Part shown: in pieces, positions 11,285 through 22,823 of the stretch
Layout: each line of letters starts with the position of its first letter
Numbering within the stretch: position 1 is the first letter of the stretch
Assembly: GCA_033964015.1 (NCBI GenBank)
Contig: CM066923.1
Coordinates: 7,739,978-7,803,977, forward strand
Direction of reading: 5' to 3'
DNA length: 64,000 bases
Origin: Scolanthus callimorphus
Lineage: Eukaryota; Cnidaria; Anthozoa; Actiniaria; Edwardsiidae
The notes under the pieces: generated by a model
The model's input: the letters and a program-made list of their open reading frames with translations, nothing else
Told to the model about the DNA's origin: nothing
Database searches by the model: none
Program-made: the position numbers and the translations under genes

Positions 11285-11890
11285 GCTATTTGAATTCCAG
11301 ATTCTGGCCTCTGGATTTTGGATTCCAGAAGTCCTTGGATTCCGAGGACCGGTTAGCGCAGTGGTAGAGCGCCGGGCTTATGTTCGGGAGGTTGGGAGTT
11401 CAAACCCTGGCCGGGCCAACACTCAGGGTCTTTTTCTAATAATTGAGGAGAAGGTGCTGCCTTTGCTCTAACATCTGCAAATGGTTAGACCTTCGCGTCT
11501 TCTCGGATAAGGACGTTAAACCGTAGGCCCCGTCTCTCACATACACTACACTAACAAGAACCAGAGGGACGTTAAAGAACCACTAGGACCGTCGGAAGTT
11601 GCCCAACCTCACTGTCACAGAACTCACACTACTAACACACACTCATGTTTATAAAGCTGGTTCTTATAGGATGAGTTATCCATTAATGTAAAGCGCTTTG
11701 AGCCGCGAGGATAAAAGCGCTATATAAGCACATTATTATTATTATTATTTTTGGATTCCATGTTCCAGATTCCAGAGACTGTCCATTCTGGATTCCAATA
11801 GTTAGATTCCAGATTCTAAAGCTCACAAAAAGTTGGACTTTGGATTCCAGATTAGATTCCAATAGCTGGATTCCAGATCAGAAATTAGCA
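11285..11890. repeat. GATTCCAG-rich repeat interrupted by the SINE
   Basis: On both sides of the SINE (11290-11343 and 11751-11880) the sequence is an irregular reiteration of GGATTCCAGATT-like words. The SINE inserted into this pre-existing simple repeat. Confidence 0.6.
11344..11750 (+). mobile_element. tRNA-derived SINE with 9-bp target duplication
   Basis: The 5' head is tRNA-like, with an RNA polymerase III A box (TAGCGCAGTGG, 11354-11364) and a B-box-like GAGTTCAAACC (11396-11406). The body is unrelated to tRNA and ends in AAGCGCTTTGAGCCGCGAGG, AGCGCTATATAAG and an ATT-repeat tail. A 9-bp direct repeat TTGGATTCC flanks it at 11335-11343 and 11751-11759. This matches a LINE-mobilised SINE about 407 bp long. 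The head should not be called a tRNA gene. Confidence 0.9.
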
Positions 11891-11909
11891 AAGTAAGTCC
11901 ACAACAGTC

Positions 11910-12184
11910 TAGCCTGCTTGCAGGCGGTACTGGGTGTTTTTCGCGGTACTGGGTGTTTTTATCGCGGAAAACCCGTGGTCCGTTCGATGATGGGGCGCCA
12001 TCTTGGAATTTTGAGGCGCGCGGTCCCGGGGCGAGCGCAAAAATCAGGCGAAGGGGAGGGGGGAGGAGGAATTTTGCGCTCGCCCCCGGGACCGCGCGCC
12101 TCAAAATTCCAAGATGGCGCCCGATCATCGAACGGACCGGGTTTTCCGCGATAAAAACACCCAGTACCGCCTGCAAGCAGGCTA
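11910..12184. mobile_element. Palindromic MITE with 9-bp target duplication, Mutator-like
   Basis: A 275-bp element, almost all inverted repeat, with arms of about 125 bp starting TAGCCTGCTTGCAGGCGGTA and ending in the complement. Both arms contain CATCTTGGAATTTTGAGGCG and GGTCCCGGGGCGAGCG or complements. Direct repeats ACAACAGTC flank it (11901-11909 and 12185-12193). Long arms with a 9-bp duplication are typical of Mutator-like (MULE) non-autonomous elements; the class is inferred. The left arm contains a small internal tandem duplication (GCGGTACTGGGTGTTTTT). Confidence 0.88.
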
Positions 12185-12564
12185 ACAACAGTCATCTGAA
12201 ATCCGTTCTATGAAACTCCACTCCACCAGTAATTCTTCTGATTATAGTGAGCTGAAAAACACTAAACACCTTGCAGCTTACATGGTGAATGAGAAGGTAC
12301 AATCTTATTAACTACTCACAGGTATGGCCATATTCCACAGTGTAGTAGAAGTTTAGACACGATGGATTTTAAATTTAAACAGTAAATTGGTACTTTGAGA
12401 GTGAGAATGTTAGAGTCCAACACTTGCAGTGTGATTGAGGTGCTGATTTCATTTTTTTTTGAGAGGTGACAATTTGTAACCATGGCAGCTAATTATCTCA
12501 GGATCTAAAATGTTCAATCTAAAAATAGATTCTACTCCTGTGCTTTAGAGTACAAAACAATGCA

Positions 12565-13187
12565 TTATGGGCAGGGTGGGTCAGTTGCTTTAACAGCTGC
12601 AGTAAATGGTTCATCAGGCATATTGTGTAAATGATAAGCAATGATGCCCCGTATGTTGTTGGTGAGTTCTGACGACTGAGCCATCAAAGTGGTCACCAGT
12701 CCATCACATTGGTGCTGGTACCACAGGGTTACCAACCATGTTAGCAAAGGAGTTCCCTGAATGGTACCCATTGTGCATTGGAATAAGTTTTCCTTTAATG
12801 GTAGAAAAGCATGGATTCGAAGAAAGGAATAAATCCGGCGGGTCATGTAGCATGTGACAAATGTTACCATGGCAACAGAAGATGTGATGAAAAATAGGAG
12901 TACTCCAAGAGCAATAAATAGTGATGCAACAACAAGCAGGAACATAACAAAAGGTGAAGCAATAATGAGTATCGTGCAGGCCAGGACAGAAAATATAAAC
13001 ATGGATGAGCCAATCCAAAAGCCAATCAAAAACAGGAGAATGGGGTATTTCCTCATCCACGTTTGTAGCTGCTGGTAGATATTGCGGGCTTCGGTGAGGA
13101 CTGTAGCTTTGGTCTCAGAGATTTGCTGTATGAGTGAAATGACCTCCTTGGGTACTTCAAATAGCTCTAATAGATACATGTTATCAC
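12565..13187 (-). CDS. Promethin/LDAF1-like small membrane protein (tentative)
   Basis: A 204-residue protein from the ATG at 13179. The exon begins at an acceptor (CTCTTTCAG before 13187), so an upstream exon exists; the 8 bases before the ATG are open and could extend the coding frame. Residues about 48-115 form a continuous hydrophobic block of two or three membrane segments (PILLFLIGFWIGSSMF onward, then SPFVMFLLVVASLFIALGVL). An amphipathic N-terminus precedes it and a hydrophilic C-terminal half follows. The arrangement resembles promethin/LDAF1, an ER and lipid-droplet assembly factor that partners seipin. The human protein is shorter (about 160 residues), and the match rests on layout, not on diagnostic residues. 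A generic four-helix membrane protein is an alternative. Confidence 0.5.
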
Positions 13188-13325
13188 CTGAAAGAGAATG
13201 TTGTGCATCTTGTTAGTACTCAGAAGAAAATCATAAATTTGAAGTAGGTTTGGATATGAGATCTTAATTAGCCTGCTTGAAGCCGTTGGAGCGGTATTTT
13301 TGCAGCGAGAAAGCGAAACCGGGAG

Positions 13326-13490
13326 CTCAGGTGTGTAGCCAGGATTTGAGAGGGGGGCACATCTGTACAAATGTGTGGTGGCCCTTTTCAGCATTCCGAT
13401 TTTTTCTTAATATTTACTGTATTTTTCTTCTAAAAAGGGGGTCACAGGCACCCCAGGACCCCCCTCCCCCCAGCTACGCTCCTGGAGCTA
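13326..13490. mobile_element. Small inverted-repeat element, probable
   Basis: CAGGTGTGTAGCCAGG at the left and the related complement of CCCAGCTACGCTCCTG at the right bound about 165 bp containing G-run and C-run tracts (GAGAGGGGGGC, CCCCCCTCCCCCC). A similar G-run end is seen at 28706-28732. Confidence 0.45.
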
Positions 13491-15399
13491 CCGCTGTCTT
13501 GAATTTTGGAGTGCGCACGGTCTGGGCGAGGAGAAATCGAGGGGAGCCCCTTTTAATTTGCATAGATTTTTGAGATTATATTCTTTCCTTTTCTCGACAT
13601 TTATTGATCCGCTATTGCTTGAGAAACTATACCAAACACTTGAAAGGGTTTCTAATGAGGATTTCCAACTTATTCAACTTGGTGCCCGCGGCGCTGGAAC
13701 TGATACAATGAAAATTCAGTGCGCCTTGTAATGACAAAATCATTCAAGGTGACTCCACGAAACGTCCAAGCGCATTTTCTGTAAAGATAAATTCGGTCAT
13801 AACTTTTATAATATTCGTGTGACGGATATCAAACTTGGAGGACAGTAGGATGTATCATTTAGCAATACTTTAACATACTTCGATCTTTATTTGCGTTAAT
13901 ACGTTTAATAATATCCCAGTGGACCCCCTTCTTCCTCTTTAGACATCTCTAGAAAATTGGTGTTCAATTTCATTTAATTGCCTCAGATATTTAGAAAGCC
14001 AATTGGGCCAATTCGGCGAACTAAAATTGATATTTTATCGCAATTAAAGTCGCATCGAATACATTAAAACAAATAATAGATAATTTGATAGTGTAATGAT
14101 AGTGTATCTTTATCTTTTGAAAAAAGTTTTATTTCCACTCATACTTATTTTTAAGTCCTATAGCATCATTAAAACACGGAGAAGAGATCCTTTCATAACT
14201 GATCATCCCTTGATAACTGCGTTGTGGATCAATAGATAGAATATTTTAAAATTGATCACGAAAGAACGAACTATTACCTCCAATATTATAGCTTTACCAT
14301 CGGTCTTTGCCTTCTACTGCCTTCAGGCCCGTAGCTTTAGGTGTTATGAATACGAAATAAATCGCTCACTAAAATGTGTCTATGAAGATTTTTTTCCACG
14401 AAATAATTATAATTACAATTGCAAATTACTAAATTTACTTTCCCTTAGTATTAATTATGCACCATCTCTGCATCCTATCTCGCTTTTTTTTTCGTGTTTT
14501 CTTGTATTTTTATTTTGCTTTGTTCGTATACTCGTCGTGAAGTCTTTCCTGTGCTTTTCCCCTCTGCAACACACAATCTAGTACCATCAGTGTTTCCTTT
14601 TCTCTCGATACAATGCAATTTTCCAAACCTAAGCGCACCCTAGCTCGATTATCTAGTGCTACTCTAGGTTGCCTGTACAAATTATTTTATGTCAGATTTT
14701 GCACTTATAAACTACCTGCCTGCCCTTACCTTAACCTAAATCCTTTTTCAATTTCAAATGTAAATAGAAGTACAAATAAAGATTGTTGTTGTCGTTGTTT
14801 TCTTGCCAAACAATAAGAAACAATTTCAGATAACCCAATGTTGTGAAGTGAGCTTGTTGTGATAACAAACATAGGAAGTTCAAAACTTTGTTTTCGCTTA
14901 CTTGATTTAACTTTTAAAGTCTCAAGAAATTCGAAGACCGCAGCAAAATCAATGAAGACCAAAAATTACCTCTTCTTTACTGGATTGTTTTTACTGACTT
15001 TCCTGTGATTTCATGTGATAGTATATGAAGTATGTATTTGTTCTCAAAAGCTCCTCTAACTATGCGCAGACAACACTAGAAATGCGTACTAGAAACGCGA
15101 CTAACAACATGTGCAAAAAGTCACTTACTTTGATCCTCCATGATATATATTTATGAATACCCCCTCAAAACCTGCACCGAACGTTAAATCTTCAATTCAC
15201 ATTGAATCAATTTTATCTTTTCTTTTACGTTTATGACCAGGATGCTTAATTGTTGGAACCTTGTTGGTTATGATTACCAGCAAAAAGTTAAATTTGCATG
15301 ACACAGCTTCTTTTTGTTGTCTTTATTGCGAGCGCTAGCGAGCATATCTAATCTGGACGGAAATCTGGACAAGTCATAACGCCCTTTCTCCTAACGCCC

Positions 15400-15710
15400 T
15401 TAGTCCTAACGCCCTTGGAATGTGGCGCATGCGCAGTACGATCATTTTCTCGGCTGAGGCAGCGATTTTGGGTTCCGTCGGTGGCACATTCCCCCAGAGT
15501 CCTTTGCTCGGAGAGTTAGCGACGCCATTCTTGTCAAGATTCAAGATGGAAAACATTCACGATTTGTCGATCGGTTTACAGAAATTGTTGTTTAAATTCG
15601 GAGGTTATCGGTAAGTAACAGTCATGTGCCTTTGTCTGTCGTGATTGGATATTTGTAGAGTGTTTCTAAAGCGTATTTTGACAACAATTTCACGAACAAT
15701 TTGCCGACTG
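15400..15710 (+). repeat. Duplicated putative promoter and first exon, copy A
   Basis: Contains GATTTTGGGTTCCGT, then CAGAGTCCTTTGCTCGG, a start MENIHDLSIGLQKLL at 15546, and a strong donor (CG then GTAAGTAACAGTC at 15611). The intronic sequence remains similar to copy B (18890-19190) for another 100 bp. The exon is 65 nt (phase 2). No downstream exon was found. Confidence 0.5.
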
Positions 15711-18700
15711 CAGAGGGACTAATATTCTTTGGTGGATTTCTTGTAAAGCACTAGTCATTTGCTTCCACCGACCCCCACCCCCCGCGACATGCGGGGATTT
15801 TGCCAGGCAATAGTGGGGGAAATATCAGTGGTTTGTCTTGTATTCGTGCCCCGATCCCCAGGGAGTTTACTTCAAATTTGCTATGGCTCAGATAACCGGC
15901 CGGTGGAATGGCGGGGGAAACAAAACATGTCTTTTTCATTTCGGAAAAGACACTCTACTGGTTTTGATAGTATTAGCGGAGCTCCCGCGGGCGCCAAGGA
16001 ACAAAACAAAAGTGTATATGCATCAACCAATTCTGTTATGGACTTCCGGTTGTGTGTCCGTCCGTCGTCGCACAGGCAACCCATGACCAGTTTTTGCGAG
16101 CGAGCGCTAGCGAGCGAGAGCAGGGGACCTTTATGTGACGCATGCGCAGATGCACGGCCTGATTTGTCTTCAGCTGAGCAAATGCTGGTTTGTTGTCGTG
16201 TCGACCGAGTTAATTTCTCCATTTTTATGCGGGAATAAGTAATGTAAACCACAAACGGAGTTCAACAGAAACAATACTTGTACTTGGGGAATTAATTTTG
16301 AGCAGTTTGAGCTTGAGATTGCTACGCTATTCGCTTCGGCAAAGCAGCTCTATTCAAGGATTTCGATTTAATATGGCGGATGTCTGTGATCTGTGGTGGA
16401 ATTCCCAAGTTAACTTTCTGCCAGCAGCTGAAAGGTGAAGTGTCAAATTATCCGCCAAGGTAAGCTTTTAATTACTGTTGGCTTATGTAGGTCTCTCTTT
16501 GAGAAATCGCACCAAGAGGTTTTGTGGAATCTTTCGTTGAGCTTCCTTGCTGTAATGCAAAAAGCCGATTTCTTATCGTCTTGCCAGACTGTGCTTTCAA
16601 AATCTAGTCGTTGTGCCACAGAGTTGTCAGTGAAAAATGGAAGTACTATCATTTTGAAATTCGGTTATCTAACGGGGATGAAACAGAAAATGGGGGAAGT
16701 TATGTGTTTTTGGTTCGACAGTTACGCACATGAGTTTCAGTGGTTGTTGTTCTTGGACTCCCACTTTCCTCACGGGGAATATTAGATCTGGAAATAAGTC
16801 ACACGCAGTTTCTAGGACCAAGTTTAAATGAAACCATTTGATTTCCTTGAGATCGGCAGCAAAATCGGGTCTTCACTCGAGTTCTAAAATCTGCTTGAAA
16901 ATGTTGTCTCATGAATATTAATTAATTGAACATTTTTCGAAAACTGCTCGTTGTGCCACTGAAGTATCTCTCGAAAACAAAACTACATTCTATATGTCTT
17001 CATTGTGTGGTGCTAATTTTTTGGAAATAATGGGGGAAGTTAAGGATTTTTTGGTGTGTTCACTACAGGACACCTATGCTTGGACATGCTCCTTAGAAAT
17101 ATTTTCACTGAAATAGCTGTTGCAAGAACTGAAGTGCTCAGATTGTTTGCTAGTTGTGTATACTTACTGAATTTAAAAATAAATTTTGTGAGAAATTGGA
17201 TTTTTTGATTATTTGACTTGTGAGTGGAAATTGTAGATCATGTTACAGTGAAACGAGATGTTCTCTTCCCTACAAATTTGCAGTATTGCCTAGCAACATT
17301 GACTGGACAACTTGCTTGAATCAAATTCCAAAAAATCTTTTGTATCTGTCTTTACGATATTGTACCAGAACTTGAAATATGTTGTTTCCAAAATCGTTCA
17401 ATTATGGTCTGCCCCTCCAGTGCTCAGACATGTGACGAATTAAAGTTGCTCAGGAGAACTTGCAATTTGATACCAAAGTTGTCCATCAGTGCTGTCCATC
17501 AGTGTTAAGAGCAAAGAGAACAACATGTGTGACTGTAATAATACAAATTTCATTTCACTTCTCCTAGTTACTATGCATTAAAAAGGAAAGTTTTTTTAGA
17601 AGCACCTGATAAAAGATATAATTGAGGGTAGGACATTCAGAAGTAACTTGTTGTGCATTGTTTGTTGCAGGTTCTGAAGGTGTAGGTGTACATGTATATG
17701 CCCAATTCACAAAAGGAACATAATGCCATTCTTGTCTGGATGACACAAAACAACTGCATCCTGCAACCAAATAGCAATTTCTATCACAAGTGCTGGTGGT
17801 TCAGGGATGCAACATGTTAGATGTTACAGTATTACGAGAGCATTTCATCGATTGATTTTCAGAAGTAGAACTATAGCAGGGGCTACTTTTAAGAGTTTTC
17901 ACTACAGATAGTTTACTGGTCAGAAGAACATCACAGTGCTGTATCAAAATCCTCTTTGATTCAATTTTTCTTGTGAAAATTATGTTGCCACCTCAAAACC
18001 CAATGTTGTCAACAGGTGTAATTTTGTCAACTGCCAAGGTTCCACTATTACAGAACTTGTCAGAATACTCTGTTAGTTATAAAAAGCACAATAAAAAGTT
18101 CACCAATTTGGAGTCTCATCCTTTTCATGGACATAATCCACCATTTAATCCCAGGGAAGGGTGGTGAAAACTGAGCTTGTATTTCCAGGGTGGGTACCCT
18201 TCAGTCTGGGTATTCACACATTGTTTGACAAAATCCCAGCTTGGTTAGATACAAAATCTGGGGTTGTAAATCATCAGTAGTCAATTCGATTGAATTCCAG
18301 GATAGGTTATGGTGAAACTTGTCCAGACATTTTCTAATAAGGTTATCACACAAACTAATCAACATGTTTGTTTGGTCACCATGACATTTTTTTTCATTAT
18401 ACTAAAACAGTGTGACCAGGTTTTTCAAGCAAAATTTATGTATCTACATGGTGCAGAACTTTTATTTCTCAACCCAAAACTATGACATCTTTCCACTTGA
18501 TCTAATTCCACTGGAAGGCCCCGAAATATCAGGGTAAACTGATAGGATAAAAAGGAAATCGTTACGATTGCTAAACAAAAACAACGTCATTTTTCTTGCA
18601 CCTGCAGTCTGAATTTCAGTCTGACCCAGTTTAAACAGTCGCAGATGAAGGTCCACAGATCCTAAAATCAAACAATTTTTATTTGCATTATACAGGCAGC

Positions 18701-18889
18701 TGAATAAACGTTTTATTTTATCTTTCCCGCTTTCAGAATAAAAACAAAACAAACGAGAAATAGAGCGCTATTTGATTACAAATTCGTGATACTCAACAGT
18801 GCTTTTCCGTGAGTTGAGTCTGCAATGTAAACTTGGAGAGCAGCGGTTATTGCGCATGGCATAAACAAAAAAGTCCCCTGTTGCGAGCG

Positions 18890-19190
18890 AGCATACTAAT
18901 CTCGACACCTTGCAATTGTGACGTGGGTTACCTGTGGTGCACGATAATTTTCTAGGCGAAGTGATTTTGGGTTCCGTGGCCCATTACCCCACCCCCCACA
19001 GTCCTTTTATTTGCCCGGTGAGTTAGCAAGCTATTCACGTCAAGATGGATTCACCATTTGTCGATCGGTTTAAAGAAATGATGTTTAGTTTCGGTAAGTA
19101 ACAGTCATTAATTGCTTTTGTCAGTCTTAATTGCATTTGTAGATGTTTTTAAAGTGTATTTTGACAACCATTTCACGAAAGATTTGCCGA
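18890..19190 (+). repeat. Duplicated putative promoter and first exon, copy B
   Basis: Related to 15400-15710 across the upstream region (GATTTTGGGTTCCGT), the ATG (19045), the words TTTGTCGATCGGTTTA and GAAAT, the donor GTAAGTAACAGTCAT at 19094, and the following intron (AAAGTGTATTTTGACAACCA). The would-be exon is 49 nt (phase 1), so the reading phase differs from copy A. Confidence 0.5.
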
Positions 19191-20555
19191 AAATTTCAAA
19201 ATTTCCTCAACTTAAGCTGCTCGGTCATAGAGGGGAGAATTCTCCAGAAGAAACTTTAACTTAATTATTAACTTATTTAGCTTTTATTATTATTTAGCTT
19301 TTATTGAGTTTTAGTTCCCTGTGAGCAGAGGCTACTTTTCATTTCGCTGCGTTTTCTTTTACTTAACTTAAATGTTTTCTTGGTTTTTACAAATAAAGTA
19401 GTGGCGCAAAAGTAGTGGCCTTTGCTTGCAGGGAATAAGCTTTATAGCTAATGTGAATCTTACAAGTAGTTGAATAATGTTTCAATGGTGAAATTTCTCC
19501 AAAACATGGCTGTTAAGTTATAAAGTTATAAATTTATATCAAGAAAAAGGGGGACTTCTAACCCAATCAGTATTCAATAGTATCCATTTCCTGCAAACAG
19601 TGTGATGGTAAATAAACTTGAATGATTGAGTGGTATTTTTATGTGTGCTCACATTTGGATTTTTTTATATTTCTTTTTGTAGACTTTACCCAAGAATAAT
19701 TCCAGTGATGTTTAACTAGCCATCCTAAAAAAAAACTGCTAAGCGATTACAATTGCAACCACATTATTCGGGAATAATAAACAAGAAAATCTGATGGATA
19801 TATATATCCAATATTGCTGGTGGTGATCTGTATTAATCTGGGGCATGGAAACTTTAATTAAAAGCTATTTCTGAAATTATATAAATGTTTCTTTTTCTAT
19901 TGTATTCTTACAATGCATCCCCATTTTTGATTGTCTAAATTTCTGGCAAATTTGTATTGTCTTTTAAATATTTATCTCATATTCAATCTAAACCTCAGCT
20001 GCATACAGAGGATATTACATGGCCATGCGGAAATACAAGAAGATAAAATTTGTATCTCCCAGTGGTCATGTATTATTCTGTTTGTTATATAAACAAATTG
20101 TAAGTTTATTTGAGTAAAGCCTAAAACACCAGCATGGATCACAGGCAAGTGTGTTAAATAAAATGATGACGAAAAAAATCCTTTGCCTTGGATATTGCTC
20201 TTCTGATGATTTCTATTGGTTGATTAGCATACCATACTGAGGAGCTGTGGCCGCAGGATTCCTGTATTTAAGCCTGGGCACAAGAGGTGTGCTCGGGGGA
20301 ATCCACCATCTTGGTTATAGTAAAAGGAAAGTTGTTTATTTGCTCGTGTCTTACAGTTACGTGGCCCCGATATACTGGCCACAGAGCCACAGTCTGTTGC
20401 TGCGAGCACTTCACTTTCTATTAGAAACTTCTAGTAATCTAAATAAATCTAAATCTAAATAATAGATTTATACTGTAAGTCCCTTGGGAAATGCAACCTA
20501 TTCGACATAATGAAAAGTTTGATTGGCGGCTCGCAGGACATGATCTTGGCTAGCT

Positions 20556-20580
20556 AGAGTCCTTATGGCTTATTGAGTCA
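20556..20580 (+). repeat. Left arm of inverted repeat around the RBR gene
   Basis: AGAGTCCTTATGGCTTATTGAGT lies 345 bp before the RBR start codon. It is the complement, with one mismatch in 23, of 22824-22846. Similarity stops sharply outside and inside the arm. Confidence 0.75.
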
Positions 20581-20924
20581 TGGCTTTGACTGGATGGTAA
20601 AATCTGTGAAACCTTAGAAAACACATACCCTAACTATTCCCAGCCCTTGTTGTGAGCCCACGGTCCGTCCTCTCAACAACGGCTGAGATCACTGGTCTGG
20701 TCCTGAAAGCGAAATATTTCGAAGAGGCTGTGTTATTTATTGCAAACTTGCTTTGACGTATATTATTTTTGAAACCGAAAAGTACTAGAATGCCAAAAAA
20801 AAAAATGCATGAATCATCAGACGAATCAAGTCGTAAAAGCCATTGTCACGTAACTTCTAATCTTAGAGATTAAAAGTACCATAAATACTCCGGCATAGGA
20901 AAAGATTCGTGTAGTATTAAAGTG

Positions 20925-22820
20925 ATGCTCCCGAGCCTACGCGAGGATTCGAGTGTCTTCAGTCTAAGTTATATGGAGGAGGTCGTAAAGCTGGCGTCCC
21001 CAAGAGACGAGTGCTCATTTTGCGGGAGTGAAGATATTGTAAGTGGCATTCCTTATTTCTCAGAGTATTTGTTCCTTACTGCACTTTTCATAATTCTGCG
21101 AACTCAACGCAACTCAACTTACAAACCGCGGTTTGGGCTTCCGTCAATCAAACGAGTGAACAGCGATTTCATGCAGGCTTTGAGAGGTTTTTTAGACCAA
21201 ATCGATTACAATTGAATCATCACATGATCTGAATTGGGTGGCAACAAGATGTAAATACCGTTAGCAGGACTAGTCAGGCTTCAAAACCAAATTTTCCACC
21301 ATAAAATGCAAACAAAACTAGAAAAAATCCGTGCGCCTGTCATAAAAGATTTGATGAACGGAAGCTGTAGCCGTAACCGCGTTCGGAAATGTGAAGTGGG
21401 AAACCACAGAATTATGAAACTCACAGGAATCAGACGAGTTCGTGCTATCAGGGTGCATCATGGGTAATTAGGGCAAGATGGCGGAAAATTCAGGAACGTC
21501 TGATTGGCTAAATAGAGAATAATACATTGGCGCGCGGGGATATGGAATTTATATTCAAGTGTTCAAATTTGAACACGAGACACGAGAAGATACATTTTAT
21601 ATTTCCAATTTTGTTTATTATATAAACTTTTTTGTGATTTTTTTTCGATTTCGCGAAGTGGGCATATTAGAGTGGTTTCCACATGACTGTTCATCTGAAA
21701 TCCGCTCTATCGTAATTTGTCATACGATATTTCTCAGTGGCTATAGTTTATATAATAAGTGTATTTATTTTGCGTTTAGTTTTCCACGCTCATAATTAAC
21801 TAACAACAGTTCTTATTTCTAACATATCCGCAGATACTCCTTTGCTCAAGTAATCAACACAAGTTTTGCCTTCAGTGCATCATCAACTGCTTCAGAGTAA
21901 AATGCTCCAGCCCTGTGTCCTTCACATATAGCTGTCCTGGAGTCACTGACTGTAACTCGGACTTGGACCCTGACCTGATACGAGACATTCTACGCGCCAC
22001 AGGCCGTGATGGCATAGCGACAGACATTGATAAGGTAGCGCTAAGCGCTGCGACGAAGGAAGACCCAAAAACGCAGTGTCCAAAATGCTCGACAATCTTG
22101 ATCATGGACACCTACACTAATCAAATTTTCAATCACGCTGATGATCAAACGTTCGAGAACAAAAATCACGATCAAAGCTTCGAAGATCTGTTTATTTCGT
22201 GTCCACATTGCTTTACAGGAATCTGCATTACTTGTGGCCACGCCCTCGGGCCATATGGGCATACAGAACACGTATGCGCCTCATCCGTGGAGGAAATAAA
22301 AACCAGAAGAGCGATAGAGGAGATTTTAACAGAGGCAACGACTCTTGCCTGTCCTAACACTGAATGCAAGCTCTCTTCCATCGTCAAAGAAAGCGGTACA
22401 TGTAACGTGATCAAGTGCCAAAAATGCGATGAGTGTTTTTGCTACATATGCGGCAAAGAGCTCGACCGCGATTTCGTGGAATCGCATTTATTGTTCCCAC
22501 ACGCTAACACAACAATACCAGATGCACCGGACTGCTGGCTTTTCGACGAGGACGAGCTCGCGCGTTCCGAGAAAAACGCGCTCGATCTTCGGAAAGTTCA
22601 CAGAATCTCGAAATTCTTGGAAAGCAGTGGTCGTGATAAAAGACTCACCGTTCTTGCGTGCCAGGATCTTCTTGGTGATTTGAGCCACAATCTGCTTAAT
22701 GAGGACGAAAAAGAAGGAAAGAGTTTGCGACTTTTGCGACAGGTGAATAAAGGTATTAGAGGAGTATTAAAGAGCAATGCTATAACAAGATTCATTAATA
22801 GTAAGTTTGAAGAGGATTGA
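20925..22820 (+). CDS. RBR-type (RING-IBR-RING) E3 ubiquitin ligase
   Basis: Two exons (20925-21038 and 21834-22820, GT-AG, phase 0) encode 366 residues. RBR ligases receive ubiquitin from an E2 onto a RING2 cysteine before passing it to substrate. RING1: C30, C33, C42, H47, C50, C53, C72, C78; the intron falls between the second and third zinc ligands. IBR: C120, C123, C161, C164, C169, C172 with H181/H184 and C186. RING2: C211, C216, then SGTCNVIKC with C228 at the position of the catalytic cysteine of parkin/HHARI, followed by C233, C236, C239, C241, C244. The C-terminal 120 residues are charged and helical, with no domain I recognise; there is no ariadne domain or N-terminal UBL. The subfamily is therefore unassigned. 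The ATG at 20925 is preceded by GTG and AAA, so no longer start is likely in this exon. Confidence 0.9.
21090..21312 (-). repeat. Interspersed repeat (family 3), copy in RBR intron
   Basis: In reverse orientation it shares, in order, TTTGCATTTTATGGTGGAAA, TTTTGAAGCCT, GAAATC, CTCGTTTGA, TGACGGAAGCC and AAACCGCGGTTTG with 27215-27405 and 42752-42955. It fills most of the first third of the RBR intron. Confidence 0.75.
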
Positions 22821-22823
22821 CTC

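Larger units (their letters stand above)
13500..20550. other. Gene-poor stretch with repeats and candidate first exons
   Basis: No complete gene was recognised. Contents: a possible retrotransposon 3' end finishing near 14805 in a GTT-rich tail; the duplicated segments at 15400 and 18890; an ATGGCGGATG-type putative start at 16373 followed by a donor-like AAAG/GTGAAG; and two related reading-frame fragments near 16600 and 16945. It may contain 5' exons of the promethin-like gene (minus strand) or a non-coding transcript. Confidence 0.4.

Noticed and set aside
11350..11420. A tRNA-like sequence with A and B boxes
   Set aside because: It is followed directly by a SINE body and tail and lacks a sound acceptor stem, so it is the SINE head and not a tRNA gene.
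15759..16252. Overlapping open frames on both strands of 120-160 codons
   Set aside because: They overlap each other in a GC-richer repeat with GCGAGCGAGC words. Simultaneous openness on both strands argues for composition, not coding.
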